A stretch of DNA of 64,000 bases from Shiella aurantiaca (GCA_030412945.1 JAUHJS010000007.1:216127-280126); one strand, 5' to 3'; numbered from the stretch's first letter, positions 41,601 to 50,452 are shown. The notes: generated by a model not told the origin, from the letters alone. Translations and numbers: made by a program.

Positions 41601-43655
41601 GATTCTTTGGCTCAGGAAGCTACTATTCAAGCCATTGCCCAGCGCCAAGGATGTACCGAAGTGTTTACCCTAATTAATACCGTTTCTGTCAACTATCCGG
41701 AAGCACCACAAGTGCTGGAAACGCAAGGAGCCAATGTATGTGTAGGAGCAGATGCATTAGTAGAGGTTACTGCTACCGGGGCGGACGCCTACCGTTGGTA
41801 TGCCAGTGAGACAGGAGATGATTTAATTGAAGAAACAAGCGATAATACATTAAGCAGAAATGCTGTGCTAGGTGCAGAAACCTTATATGTTTCTGCCCTA
41901 AATGCTGCGGGCTGCGAATCAAGCCGTCTTCCGGTTAGTATTCAGGTGGAAGAGGTAGCCGCACCACAAGCCGTGTCGGATGCTACCATTTCTTGTGCCA
42001 ATGAAGCGGTAACTCTTGATGTAGTAGCCGAAGGGGCTGTGAGCTATCAGTGGTATACGAGCGCAGATAGTCCTACGGCTTTTGCTAGTACCACAGAAGG
42101 AAGTGTACAAATTGACCAAGTGGTCTCCAATACCAGCTATTTTGTAGCCAGTATCAACGCCAATGGATGTGAGTCGGCTCGTACGGAAGTCGCCATCAGT
42201 ATCTCAAATGCCCCTCAGATGCCTGCCGTGGCCAGTCAAGAACTTTGTATAGGTGCAGAGGCGGTAATTGCCTTTGAAGCGGTAAACGGAGCTAGTTTGT
42301 ATCGACTATATGCATCAGAATCAGCTACCATGCCTCTGCAAGAAGCGGTATCTCCTTCTTTTGCGCTTAGTCCGGAAGCGAGTACCACGTATTACCTATC
42401 CGCAGTAAATGCGAATGGATGTGAAGGCAGTCGAGTGGCCACTACGCTCAGCCTATTAGAAAATGCCAGTATTAAAGTCTTAGCACCTACTGAAATTTGT
42501 ACAGGAGCTGCAGTAAGTATTAGTCTAACGACCAATGCCACCCAAGTGCGTTGGTATACCGATGCAGAGCTGACCCAAGAGGCCGCTTTCAGTGGAAATA
42601 ATGTAGAATTGAGCGAAGTGAATGCTTCGGTTACCTATTATGCGGTTCCATTTAATGCATTGAATTGTGCAGGGGCTGCCCAAGAAGTGCAAATTAACGT
42701 ATCGCAGCCTAGTCCGGCTGTAGTAGAGCCTCAATCGACCTGCGACCTAAGTACAGTAACCTTGTATGCCTCGGGAGCTGGGACTAATCAAGAATATGTA
42801 TGGTTTAAAGACAGTGAAGAAGTAGGACGTACCAGTTTGGGTAAATTTGAGATAGGTAATTATAATCAAGCAAACCAATGGGCAGTAGCACTCGCTTCGG
42901 CTCAAGGATGTTTGAGTGAACTCCGTACCCTTGCGGTACAATATAGTTCATTAGAACAAGTGCAAGTAGCCGCCAATCTATCGGTTTGTGTAGGCAATAG
43001 TGCAGAAATTACAGCCTCAGGTGCTAGTGAAACTGCTACTTATCAGTGGTTTGAAAGCTTGGATTCTACAAGCCCTATTGCCACGGGAGCTGTATTTACC
43101 ACGCCTGCTTTGAATGCCAATGCCGTGTATTATGTTAGCATAAACAATGCGCTTGGTTGTGAAGGACTTCGAGAGGCGGTATCCGTAGAAGTAATTAATT
43201 TGGAAGCCGCATCGATTACCGTAGAGGGTACTACGCTGACTTCCAATTATTCAGAAGGCAACCAATGGTATGTAGACGGAGTATTATTGGAAGGAGAGAC
43301 TGGTCAACAATTACTGGCTATAGAATCCGGAACCTATACTTTGGTCGTATCTTCACAAGGCTGCATTACCTCTGCAGAGCAAGTGCTTACCGTCTTGGGA
43401 CTTGGAAAAGAACAGAACAAATTCAGTTTTGTGTATCCTAATCCGGCACGCGACAAAGTGTTTGTGCAAACCATCCAAGGCACGATTTCTGCTGTCAAGG
43501 TGTTCAGTAGTACGGGAGCCGAGCTAAGCAATGTATCCATTATACCGCAAGGCAATACCTATGAAATTGATATGGCTAAGCTACGCAATGGTACCTATAT
43601 TATACAGATTAGTAATGATAACCATATTGATACTTGGCGGGTTGTTAAAGAGTAA
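38658..43655 (+). CDS. Large surface protein with Ig-like repeats and type IX secretion tail
   Basis: A 1665-residue secreted protein with a signal peptide (1-19, ending EAYA) and a short N-terminal segment NFRSRQTGNWNDSNTWEE seen at the start of many such adhesins. A long beta-helix-like region runs to about 560, rich in GTL/NGT/TVNG repeats. A middle domain has LIANPYASPIDWDLVNK, and at least seven Ig-like repeats follow from about 930 to 1560, with CxGxxA...YxWYxS and VNANGCEGSR patterns. The C-terminal type A sorting domain reads FVYPNPARDKVFV ... LRNGTYIIQI. It should be exported by the type IX system and attached to the surface. It starts 7 bp after the aminotransferase gene. Confidence 0.92.
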   Translation: MKRIVFFALLLLVIQEAYAQNNFRSRQTGNWNDSNTWEEETSPGVWTNTVNVPSAINDVYTNGHQITVTANASCRNIFISYDVVNSLSVNSLRTLTVTGTLSCWDDVNNGPEFPIVSVYNTSVNGTILFTGANMTVDYSPYVIYAWDAQVASFRNLTFNFGLGNTYNVLFSTNVTNVLKVQSGTLFPDTDAELIGGASSTLTVDAGAFIETDYPISGGTTASSFNVVNINGQIRTSRYLNGNTINIGAAGKLISTFNGGNQTQGWWFQSNAPSTINLNSSSTVEYAANAAQSIWPAIYGNLIISSGGSTVTKTLSVGNLTVNGNLTINGSNTTFATGANTVSVRGNFIDNGILSSSGTFIFDGTTAQTINGTANSTFNLLRISNTSASVSLNNVNITVNSELDVDPSATFNPDDRDVNIAGNMRIDGTLVAGTSTSTVNFTGTTSFLGSGTRNFNSISISGTLNAPSALSLAGDFTNNGTFNDNNGTVTFAGTSTQNISGSSTTNFHHLVINEDVTNNGTIAIENTLTLASSVSFDADGSGSGITTLISTSTLDARVAAIPSGSSVTGNITVQRFLPYGSTQAKMYRYLGVPVSGETVAGWQDDFAISGTFTGASTGPGISTNPSMFYFDPATGYVAYPVATNTETLSVGRGYSPYIRTTSPITIDVTGTLVQGNQSVSVQTGGVDNGYNLIANPYASPIDWDLVNKTGLADAIYLKDNSAIGSNGQGAYVAYVGGVGTGGFNGNIASSQAFWVQSTGATSVAFEENDKVSTAQFYMNPAPLQDILRIYANGNGKSDDIVIRFAEGATNGDDASWDAKKFDNDFINLSSITEGQKYAINAVAPLICDQSFALAIENFTEGNYTLTFSDWETFQQPIRATLYDAYTGESIDVKANPEYAFDVIAAEPLSFGLERFTLTFEVADLLTDLPVSSPKTTLCAGESVEVLLNGTQSDVNYQLVVGEKILSDWQLSAGGNLSFTIPADSLAQEATIQAIAQRQGCTEVFTLINTVSVNYPEAPQVLETQGANVCVGADALVEVTATGADAYRWYASETGDDLIEETSDNTLSRNAVLGAETLYVSALNAAGCESSRLPVSIQVEEVAAPQAVSDATISCANEAVTLDVVAEGAVSYQWYTSADSPTAFASTTEGSVQIDQVVSNTSYFVASINANGCESARTEVAISISNAPQMPAVASQELCIGAEAVIAFEAVNGASLYRLYASESATMPLQEAVSPSFALSPEASTTYYLSAVNANGCEGSRVATTLSLLENASIKVLAPTEICTGAAVSISLTTNATQVRWYTDAELTQEAAFSGNNVELSEVNASVTYYAVPFNALNCAGAAQEVQINVSQPSPAVVEPQSTCDLSTVTLYASGAGTNQEYVWFKDSEEVGRTSLGKFEIGNYNQANQWAVALASAQGCLSELRTLAVQYSSLEQVQVAANLSVCVGNSAEITASGASETATYQWFESLDSTSPIATGAVFTTPALNANAVYYVSINNALGCEGLREAVSVEVINLEAASITVEGTTLTSNYSEGNQWYVDGVLLEGETGQQLLAIESGTYTLVVSSQGCITSAEQVLTVLGLGKEQNKFSFVYPNPARDKVFVQTIQGTISAVKVFSSTGAELSNVSIIPQGNTYEIDMAKLRNGTYIIQISNDNHIDTWRVVKE

Positions 43656-43676
43656 TCCGCTATTTATCCCTAAATT

Positions 43677-43916
43677 ATGAAAAGAGTTTCACGTATAGTA
43701 ATCGATAAGCAAGTGAAGAAGGCAGTTTACCTGTTCTCACTAATATTTATGTTTGGCGTATCAATAGGTTTTGCCCAGCCGGGTTCAGGAGATCCCGGAG
43801 GTGGTTCCGATCCGGATAATCCCGTACCGATTACCGGGATAGAGATTTTACTAGGACTAGGAGGTGCCTACGGTGCCAAAAAGCTCATGGACAAAAGAAA
43901 GAATACACATTTGTAA
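43677..43916 (+). CDS. PID-CTERM-like mini-protein, candidate XrtF substrate
   Basis: A 79-residue protein: a signal peptide (about residues 13-34, ending GFAQ), a glycine-aspartate-proline linker (GSGDPGGGSDPDNP), then a tail PVPITGIEILLGLGGAYGAKKLMDKRK. The tail has the P-I-x-G motif at 51-54, a hydrophobic stretch and basic end expected of the PID-CTERM sorting signal associated with XrtF. Here T replaces the usual D. Such proteins are nearly all signal plus tail. It lies in the same run of genes as the T9SS adhesin and PglF-like dehydratase, about 7 kb after xrtF. Confidence 0.82.
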   Translation: MKRVSRIVIDKQVKKAVYLFSLIFMFGVSIGFAQPGSGDPGGGSDPDNPVPITGIEILLGLGGAYGAKKLMDKRKNTHL

Positions 43917-43933
43917 AATGACCAACCAACCCT

Positions 43934-45856
43934 ATGCTAGCCCGACTTATTAGTGACTTACGGATACTACCCCGTTGGGTAATTATCGCTATTGACGCTG
44001 TGTTAATAGCGATTTCTACTTTTATAGGCTATTTACTTCGGTTTAACTTTGAATGGAGAGACCTGCAAGCTCATGATTTTGAATGGGGGATTCTCATTAG
44101 TGTAATGTGTGGTATTATTGCCACAGTCATTACCAAAAGTTATGCAGGTATCATTCGCTATACCAGTTTGCAAGATGCCTTCCGTATCATCTATACCAGC
44201 ACCTTAGCGGCTGGTCTGGCTACAGTAGTCAATCTTGTTTTCTTCTATAATAGGCAAGGTAATGTCATTCCCTTCTCGGTTATTATTATCACCTATTTTG
44301 CTTCCTTGCTGGTACTTTTCTATTACCGGGTGCTGATTAAGAGCGTATTCGATTATTATAAAAGTTATTGGGAGAAAGGCTCGAATGTACTGATCTATGG
44401 AGCAGGCGATTTGGGGATTATCACCAAGCAAGTGATAGAAAGTACTTCTGGACTTAGGATTGTAGGATTTATTGAGGATGATGAACGTAAGGTGGGGAAA
44501 GACTTACTTGGAATAAAGATTTATCCTGCCACTAAAGGTCTTGGAGATTTGTTAGAGGCTTTTAAAGTGGCCGAATTGGTGATTGCCATCAAGAATATTG
44601 ATGTGGATCGTAAAAATGAGGTGGTTGATGAATGCCTCAAGCATGGGGTGAAAGCTCGTGTGGTGCCTCCTGTGGAGAAATGGGTAAACGGTAACTTAAG
44701 TTTTCAACAGCTTAAGGAAATTAATATTGAAGACTTACTCGGCAGGGAATCTATTCATATTGATGATGAGCATGTGATTGCCAAATTTATCAATAAAAGG
44801 ATATTGGTGAGTGGGGCAGCCGGCTCCATTGGAAGCGAGGTGGTGCGCCAGCTACTACAATATGGGCCGCAAAGCATTGTGCTGGTGGATCAGGCAGAAA
44901 GCCCTTTGTTTGATTTGGAGTTTGATTTGGGTGCTTTGAAGCGTCAGGTAAGTATCTATTCACAAGTGGCTGATATTACCAATGCGGTGCGTATGGAGGA
45001 GATATTTGCCCAATATACACCAGATATTGTTTTCCATGCGGCCGCCTACAAGCACGTTCCTTTAATGGAGAAATTGCCCAAAGAAGCCTTATTGTGTAAT
45101 GTAGGTGGCACCAAGCTCTTAGCCGATTTATCCGTAAAATATAAGGTGCAGCGCTTTATTATGATTAGTACCGATAAGGCGGTGAATCCTACCAATGTTA
45201 TGGGGGCTTCCAAGCGTATTGCCGAATTGTATGTGCAAGCCTTAGATACCTACTTGAAAGATTCTCAGTCTGCTCAAGATACTACCAGCTTTATTACTAC
45301 CCGATTTGGGAATGTTTTGGGATCCAATGGGAGTGTGATTCCTTTGTTTAAAAAGCAAATAGCAGCAGGTGGGCCTATTACCGTTACCCATCCGGACATC
45401 ACCCGTTATTTTATGACCATTCCTGAGGCTTGTCGCTTGGTGTTAGAAGCAGGAGTAATGGGAAAAGGCGGGGAGATTTTCCTGTTCGATATGGGCAAAT
45501 CGGTAAAAATTGTGGATTTGGCTAAAAAGATGGTACAACTCTCGGGTTTGCAACTGTGGAAAGATATTGAAATCAGTTTTACCGGGCTTAGGGAAGGCGA
45601 GAAAATCAAGGAGGAGTTATTGGCCAATGAGGAAAATACCTTGCCGACTCACCACCCCAAAATCATGATTGCCAAAGTGAGAGAGGAGGAATACCATCAC
45701 ATTAATCAGAAAATCAATCTCTTGCTGGAAAAGATTCAGCAGAAAGAAAGTAAGAATCAAGACCTGCAACTGGTAAAAGAAATGAAGGAGATAGTGCCTG
45801 AGTTTAAAAGTAATTATAGCCGCTACGAGGTGTTAGATAAACCTACCCAAGTGTAA
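43934..45856 (+). CDS. PglF/CapD-type UDP-GlcNAc 4,6-dehydratase
   Basis: A 640-residue protein: four N-terminal membrane helices (about 15-140), a CoA-binding-like Rossmann domain (VLIYGAGDLGIITKQV), and the SDR catalytic domain with KRILVSGAAGSIGSEVVRQLL. The catalytic block STDKAVNPTNVMGASKRIAE has Met and Lys in place of Tyr-x3-Lys, as in PglF/FlaA1-type dehydratases. It makes UDP-4-keto-6-deoxy-GlcNAc, the substrate of the PglE-like aminotransferase at 37475. The next gene is convergent beyond a strong two-way terminator. Confidence 0.93.
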   Translation: MLARLISDLRILPRWVIIAIDAVLIAISTFIGYLLRFNFEWRDLQAHDFEWGILISVMCGIIATVITKSYAGIIRYTSLQDAFRIIYTSTLAAGLATVVNLVFFYNRQGNVIPFSVIIITYFASLLVLFYYRVLIKSVFDYYKSYWEKGSNVLIYGAGDLGIITKQVIESTSGLRIVGFIEDDERKVGKDLLGIKIYPATKGLGDLLEAFKVAELVIAIKNIDVDRKNEVVDECLKHGVKARVVPPVEKWVNGNLSFQQLKEINIEDLLGRESIHIDDEHVIAKFINKRILVSGAAGSIGSEVVRQLLQYGPQSIVLVDQAESPLFDLEFDLGALKRQVSIYSQVADITNAVRMEEIFAQYTPDIVFHAAAYKHVPLMEKLPKEALLCNVGGTKLLADLSVKYKVQRFIMISTDKAVNPTNVMGASKRIAELYVQALDTYLKDSQSAQDTTSFITTRFGNVLGSNGSVIPLFKKQIAAGGPITVTHPDITRYFMTIPEACRLVLEAGVMGKGGEIFLFDMGKSVKIVDLAKKMVQLSGLQLWKDIEISFTGLREGEKIKEELLANEENTLPTHHPKIMIAKVREEEYHHINQKINLLLEKIQQKESKNQDLQLVKEMKEIVPEFKSNYSRYEVLDKPTQV

Positions 45857-45899
45857 AAAAGGGATAAGCAGGAATTGAGCAAAGATGTGAAAGGGCATA

Positions 45900-45928
45900 A
45901 AAAAAGAAGGATTATCTCCTTCTTTTTT
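45900..45928. terminator. Bidirectional intrinsic terminator
   Basis: A 12 bp perfect stem, AAAAAAGAAGGA and TCCTTCTTTTTT around a TTATC loop, with A- and T-tracts on each side. It serves the PglF-like gene on + and overlaps the last codons of the minus-strand barrel gene. Confidence 0.85.
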
Positions 45929-46796
45929 GTTTATACATATTTTTAGATCGCTTGCCATACATTCTCACCGAACTTTTATTCCCCTTAGAGAATAATCCTG
46001 CCGGTAAATAATAACCTAGGCGGGCATTGATTATCATATACCCATCCACTGCATCGGGATTGCCTCGAATTCCCCCTTCTCTAGCAGGAGGTAGGCCAAT
46101 CTCTACTCTTCTATCGCCTAATTGACGGGCCAAATCGCTAATGTAATCCTCTTGAGCAATGTAAGAATCGCTTACATCATCCAGGTAATCGGTGGTAACG
46201 TAGCGATAGCCTACCTCCACTGCGGCATCGAATTCATTCGTCAATTTAAAGCGAACACCAATTCCTAAAGGAATCGCAGTAGTAAAGGGAGCGTATTCCA
46301 CACCTTCGGTTTGAAGTGGGCGCAAGGCATGCCAGGTACCATCCAATTCGGCTTTAGGGTTGTAATACACCACGCCAATGCCTGCAAATAAATACGGGTT
46401 GATGGGACGTCTTTGAGTAAACTTATCATCATTTGGAAATAAGTATACTTGAGCAATTCCGGTGATTTCAAAATTATCGGAGCGAAAGGATAGGTTTCGT
46501 GTTCCACGGTTTTCTCTGTTGGGGTCAGCTTCGGCATCCGAACCGCCAATGCGAAACCACTGGGCATTAGCACGGATGGAAAGGCGATCTACCAATTCGT
46601 ATTCCAAGGCAGCACCAAAATTAAGTTTGGTATCAAAGTAATCACCGGGGTTGGTCAATTCCCCAAAATAGGAGCTTAGGCCTAAAGAACCTGAGGCAAT
46701 TAACCTGCGGTCAATCTTTCTTCGGTAGAAGTTTTGGGCTTCAGCCGATTGGGCGATTAAAGCAATAAATAGGACTAGGATAGTAAGTCTTTTCAT
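45912..46796 (-). CDS. DUF6089-type outer-membrane beta-barrel protein
   Basis: From ATG 46796 (294 aa) the signal peptide MKRLTILVLFIALIAQSAEAQ is clean. The mature part has alternating aromatic strands, SSYFGELTNPGDYF, the PYLFAGIGVVYYNPKA segment and VEVGYRYVTTDYLDDVS, the pattern of DUF6089 barrels. The C-terminus is unusually basic (KRSKNMYKQKRRR), overlapping the terminator hairpin. These barrels are common near envelope genes in Bacteroidota; the function is not known. Confidence 0.85.
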   Translation of the reverse strand: MKRLTILVLFIALIAQSAEAQNFYRRKIDRRLIASGSLGLSSYFGELTNPGDYFDTKLNFGAALEYELVDRLSIRANAQWFRIGGSDAEADPNRENRGTRNLSFRSDNFEITGIAQVYLFPNDDKFTQRRPINPYLFAGIGVVYYNPKAELDGTWHALRPLQTEGVEYAPFTTAIPLGIGVRFKLTNEFDAAVEVGYRYVTTDYLDDVSDSYIAQEDYISDLARQLGDRRVEIGLPPAREGGIRGNPDAVDGYMIINARLGYYLPAGLFSKGNKSSVRMYGKRSKNMYKQKRRR

Positions 46797-46908
46797 ATTT
46801 CCGGGAAAATAAAGAATAAAGATACACTTTCCTTCAAGTTCCTCCAAAGATTCTTACTTAAATAACTCTACATCAGGCTACAGGGACCTTCGTTTTGGCG
46901 TGTTTTTA

Positions 46909-48378
46909 CTATTTCTCTTTGCGGTCTTTCATGCGCTTAATTTTCTTCAAGAAAATCTCCATGATGCGCTGATAGAGTTTATCCTTGAGTATGGTATCTT
47001 CCACGCCTGTCTCAATAGTGGGGTTGTCATTTACCTCAATCACATAAAATTTATTGCCAACCTGCTTGATATCTACGCCATATAAGCTATCGCCAATCAG
47101 GTTGCAAATAGTTTGGGCGGTTTTGATGACCCCATTAGGGGCCAATTCTACCGGAAGGGTCTCTGATTTTCCAAAGCGCTGATTGCCCGTTTTCTTCCAG
47201 TCCATAATCTGCCAATGCTTGCGCGCCATAAAATACTTGCTTGCATATAAAGGTTCTTTATCAAAGATGCCGATGCGCCAATCGAAGTCCGTTTTAAGGA
47301 ATTCCTGCGCAACCACCAGCTCCGATTTATCCAAAAGTTTGCCTATGGTTTCTTTGTATTCTTGCTCATTATCTACCTTTACTACCCCTTGCGAAAAGGA
47401 GCTGTCGGGTTGTTTCAGCACACAGGGGAAACCAATTTCTTCAATCACCTGCTTGGTGTTGTCGCGGTGTACAATAATGGTTTTAGGTGCCAGGATATCG
47501 TTATTTTTGAGTAGTTCCGCCAGATAAACTTTGTTGGTGCATCGGATAATGGATTCGGGATCATCTACCACTACCAATCCCTCGGCCTTGGCTCTTTGAG
47601 CGAAGCGGAAGGTGTGATGATTAACGGCTGTGGTTTCCCGAATAAACAAGGCATCGTATTCGGCCAGGTCGCTGTACTCGTCTTTCGTAATGGTATACGC
47701 GCTTAAGCCAACTTGTTCGGCTGCTTTGATGAATTTCTGTATGGTCTTAGCATCTGAGGGCGGTACTTCTTCTTTAGGATTTACCAAAATGGCTAAGTCA
47801 TAGCCACTCATATCGCGCTTGGGCACGCTGAATTTCTTCCCCTCAAAATAAATACGCGCAAACTCCTCCACATAGCTGCGGTCTTCTTCAGGCACTTCGC
47901 TCATGGCAATGGGGCTAATCGTGTGTAGTTCCCATTTGTCTTCTTCATACCGAAACTGCGCTTTTAGCAAAGGCGCCTGAAAGAGGTTGAAGAGCTGAAG
48001 GCTAAGCTTGTGGTGCTTTTTGGCTACACTCTTTCCGAAATAAATGCGAATGCTGAACTGATCGGAGCGAAGGTCGGCCAGGCTTTTTTGAATCAGTTCA
48101 TCCAGCTCTTCTCCAATTACTTTAATCACCGCCTGAGACTTCATGTCTTGTATGGTGGCGATGCTCGGAATGGCTTTATGCCCCCGTGCCGCTGCCAGCA
48201 AGGATACATAGTATCCATTGCTTTGGTATTTGTAGCTTTTCGAAAGATTGAAGATTTTAGCATTTTTTACATGAGTGAATTCCTCTTGGGTGAGGTAGGC
48301 TTTGTTGGAGATGACCTCCGCCCCGGGAATATTAAACTTCCAATCTTTGGTATTATTCACTACAATGTATATCGACAT
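46909..48378 (-). CDS. RimK-type ATP-grasp ligase with RLAN-like N-terminal domain
   Basis: From ATG 48378 (489 aa; the longer start adds 30 atypical residues). The N-terminal half (SIYIVVNNTKDWKFNIPGAEVI) is the extension that precedes some RimK-like proteins. The ATP-grasp half has PDSSFSQGVVKV, FDWRIGIFDKEPLYASKYFMARKHWQIM, and the metal-binding end VIEVNDNPTIETGVEDTIL. It should form amide bonds, typically adding glutamate-like residues. It is divergent from the AspA/AstE-type hydrolase, and both start just after mirror copies of a 12 bp element, suggesting co-regulation. Confidence 0.88.
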   Translation of the reverse strand: MSIYIVVNNTKDWKFNIPGAEVISNKAYLTQEEFTHVKNAKIFNLSKSYKYQSNGYYVSLLAAARGHKAIPSIATIQDMKSQAVIKVIGEELDELIQKSLADLRSDQFSIRIYFGKSVAKKHHKLSLQLFNLFQAPLLKAQFRYEEDKWELHTISPIAMSEVPEEDRSYVEEFARIYFEGKKFSVPKRDMSGYDLAILVNPKEEVPPSDAKTIQKFIKAAEQVGLSAYTITKDEYSDLAEYDALFIRETTAVNHHTFRFAQRAKAEGLVVVDDPESIIRCTNKVYLAELLKNNDILAPKTIIVHRDNTKQVIEEIGFPCVLKQPDSSFSQGVVKVDNEQEYKETIGKLLDKSELVVAQEFLKTDFDWRIGIFDKEPLYASKYFMARKHWQIMDWKKTGNQRFGKSETLPVELAPNGVIKTAQTICNLIGDSLYGVDIKQVGNKFYVIEVNDNPTIETGVEDTILKDKLYQRIMEIFLKKIKRMKDRKEK

Positions 48379-48385
48379 AGAAGAA

Positions 48386-48531
48386 AAATGCGTAATTAGT
48401 AGGTATGTAAAAAGCTTTGAAGAGCATGCGGAAGTTTGGTCAACCGTTTTGCCTAGCAATACTATCAATTTGTAGTGGTAAGCAAAAGCCCCTTTTTGTA
48501 TTTTTTTATTGAGCTTGAGAATTACGCATTT
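48386..48531. promoter_or_regulatory. Mirror-image 12 bp elements in a divergent intergenic region
   Basis: AAATGCGTAATT at 48386-48397 is the exact inverse of AATTACGCATTT at 48520-48531. Read on the transcribed strand of each gene, the 12-mer ends 7 bp before the RimK-type ATG and 8 bp before the hydrolase ATG. It may be part of the leader or a common operator. Between the copies the DNA is AT-rich with no further gene. Confidence 0.55.
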
Positions 48532-48539
48532 GATTTCCT

Positions 48540-49481
48540 ATGAAAGCCCTTTCTGTAAAAATTAATGGTGTGAACATCGCCCCGGGTTCCAGCCACCGTT
48601 TGGCTATAGCCATTGCCCGCCTGCCTTCACAAACGCTAATTGACCTGCCCATCTATGTGTATCGGGCCAAAAAGCCTGGCCCTCATATTTTGCTTACAGC
48701 TGGAATTCATGGTGATGAGATTAACGGGGTAGCTAGTCTGCGCCAGCTGATTGCCGAGAAAGCCTTGCTGCCCGACTGTGGTATGGTGGTGGCCATTCCC
48801 TTGGTTAATGTGTATGGATTTATTCAAAATTCCCGCTACCTGCCCGATGGAAAGGATTTGAACCGAAGCTTCCCCGGTGGGAAAACCGGCTCTTTGGCGA
48901 GGCAGATTGCCCATATCTTGATGACAGAAGTTATTCCGGTGGTTGATTTTGGTATCGATTTTCATACGGGAGGCAATCAACTATCCAATTACCCGCATGT
49001 ACGGGCGATGCTGAGTGAAACGAGTAATAAAGACTTGTCCTTGGCTATGGGGGCGCCTTTTGTAGCGAACAGTGAATTTATCGACAAATCGTTCCGAAAA
49101 GAGGCGTGGAAAAAAGGGCGCAATATTTTGGTGTTTGAAGGGGGCGAATCGCAGCGGATTGACCCATTGACAGTTGCAGAGGGTACGCAATGCGTTAAAC
49201 GCCTGATGCAGCATCTGGGGATGAAATCCTTCAATTTGCCTGTACGTCAATCGGTGGTGCTTACGGATTTAACCTGGTTGCGTGCAAAAATCTCGGGTGT
49301 ATTTTTGAATAAAGTGTCTCTGGGTGAATCAGTAGTGAAAGGCCAAGTAATAGGGGAGGTGGTAGACCCCTATGGAGAAACCACCTGGCAAATCAAAAGT
49401 ACGCAAAAAGGCTATTTAATAGGCATTAATCACGCAGCGGTGGTCAATGCCGGAGACGCCCTATACCACATCGGGATCTAG
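48540..49481 (+). CDS. Succinylglutamate desuccinylase/aspartoacylase family hydrolase
   Basis: A 313-residue M14-like zinc hydrolase: ILLTAGIHGDEINGVASLRQL with the zinc ligands H and E, then LNRSFPGGKTGS, VDFGIDFHTGGN with a further zinc His, and a late NILVFEGGES with the probable catalytic Glu. The C-terminal lipoyl-like domain (GVFLNKVSLGESVVKGQVIGEVVDPYGE) is usual for this subgroup. These enzymes cleave N-acyl amino acids or glutamyl amides. Bacteroidota often encode one next to a RimK-type ligase, which suggests opposing or linked roles. Confidence 0.88.
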   Translation: MKALSVKINGVNIAPGSSHRLAIAIARLPSQTLIDLPIYVYRAKKPGPHILLTAGIHGDEINGVASLRQLIAEKALLPDCGMVVAIPLVNVYGFIQNSRYLPDGKDLNRSFPGGKTGSLARQIAHILMTEVIPVVDFGIDFHTGGNQLSNYPHVRAMLSETSNKDLSLAMGAPFVANSEFIDKSFRKEAWKKGRNILVFEGGESQRIDPLTVAEGTQCVKRLMQHLGMKSFNLPVRQSVVLTDLTWLRAKISGVFLNKVSLGESVVKGQVIGEVVDPYGETTWQIKSTQKGYLIGINHAAVVNAGDALYHIGI

Positions 49482-49483
49482 GT

Positions 49484-50452
49484 TTATTTTCTAATAAATA
49501 GGTATACCATATAGATAAAGAAACCCACTAAGAATAGGGCGGCTTCCCAGCGGTCGAGGCGCTTTTTGGCCAAGGTAAACATGAACAAGAATAGCATGGT
49601 AGTGCCTATGAGCAAGACATAGATATCAATGTTTAGGGCGGTATCAAAATTGAGAGGCTTGATGGTAGAACTGATAGCCAGCACAAAGAGGATATTGAAA
49701 ATGTTGGAACCAATCACATTGCCCACGGCAATATCAGAACGCTTTTTGAAGGCGGCTACGGCCGAGGTAGCCAATTCAGGAAGGGAAGTTCCTGCAGCTA
49801 TTATGGTCAGCCCGATCATTTTTTGACTTACTTGATAATATTCAGCGATGGTTACGGCATTGTCTACCACCATTTTGCCGCCAATTACTAATCCCACTAA
49901 ACCCCCTGTTATGAGTAATCCATTTTTGGTATTGGAAAAACTAGGTATGGGGTCAATTTCTTCCTGCTCCATGGTATTGGTGGAGTTGGCAATAACATAT
50001 ACCATAAAACCCACAAATAATACCAAAAGCAAAAGTCCTTCAATTTGAGAGAGGCGATTAAAATCTCCCCCAATGATCATTCGGTCGTTTAAGACAAAAA
50101 ACAGGAAAACGGTGATGGCTAAAGAAAAGGGGATTTCTTTCCAAACTGAATTTTTCTGAACGCTTAGGGGATAAATTACTCCTGCTACCCCTAGAATCAA
50201 GAAGATATTGAAGATGTTGGAACCAATGATATTGCCAAACACCACATCTGTATGACCATTTACGGAAGATATTAGGTTAACTACCAGTTCGGGAGCGGAA
50301 GTGCCCAAAGCCACTACGGTAAGACCTATGGTGAGTTCCGAGATATTAGCCTTCTTGGCTAAGGAAGAAGCCCCACTTACCAAAAAATCAGCGCCTTTGA
50401 TAAGCAGTACAAAGCCTATCACAATAAGGACGAGCGATAAAAGTATACTCAA
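49484..50452 (-). CDS. Calcium/sodium antiporter (YrbG-type)
   Basis: A 322-residue protein with ten or so helices and two inverted alpha-repeats: GADFLVSGASSLAKKANISELTIGLTVVALGTSAPELVVN and the second copy QVSQKMIGLTIIAAGTSLPELATS, each followed by GNxIGSNIFNI. These are the ion-binding signatures of the CaCA family. It exchanges cytoplasmic Ca for Na or H across the inner membrane. It is convergent with the hydrolase gene, with 2 bp between the stop codons. Confidence 0.94.
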   Translation of the reverse strand: MSILLSLVLIVIGFVLLIKGADFLVSGASSLAKKANISELTIGLTVVALGTSAPELVVNLISSVNGHTDVVFGNIIGSNIFNIFLILGVAGVIYPLSVQKNSVWKEIPFSLAITVFLFFVLNDRMIIGGDFNRLSQIEGLLLLVLFVGFMVYVIANSTNTMEQEEIDPIPSFSNTKNGLLITGGLVGLVIGGKMVVDNAVTIAEYYQVSQKMIGLTIIAAGTSLPELATSAVAAFKKRSDIAVGNVIGSNIFNILFVLAISSTIKPLNFDTALNIDIYVLLIGTTMLFLFMFTLAKKRLDRWEAALFLVGFFIYMVYLFIRK

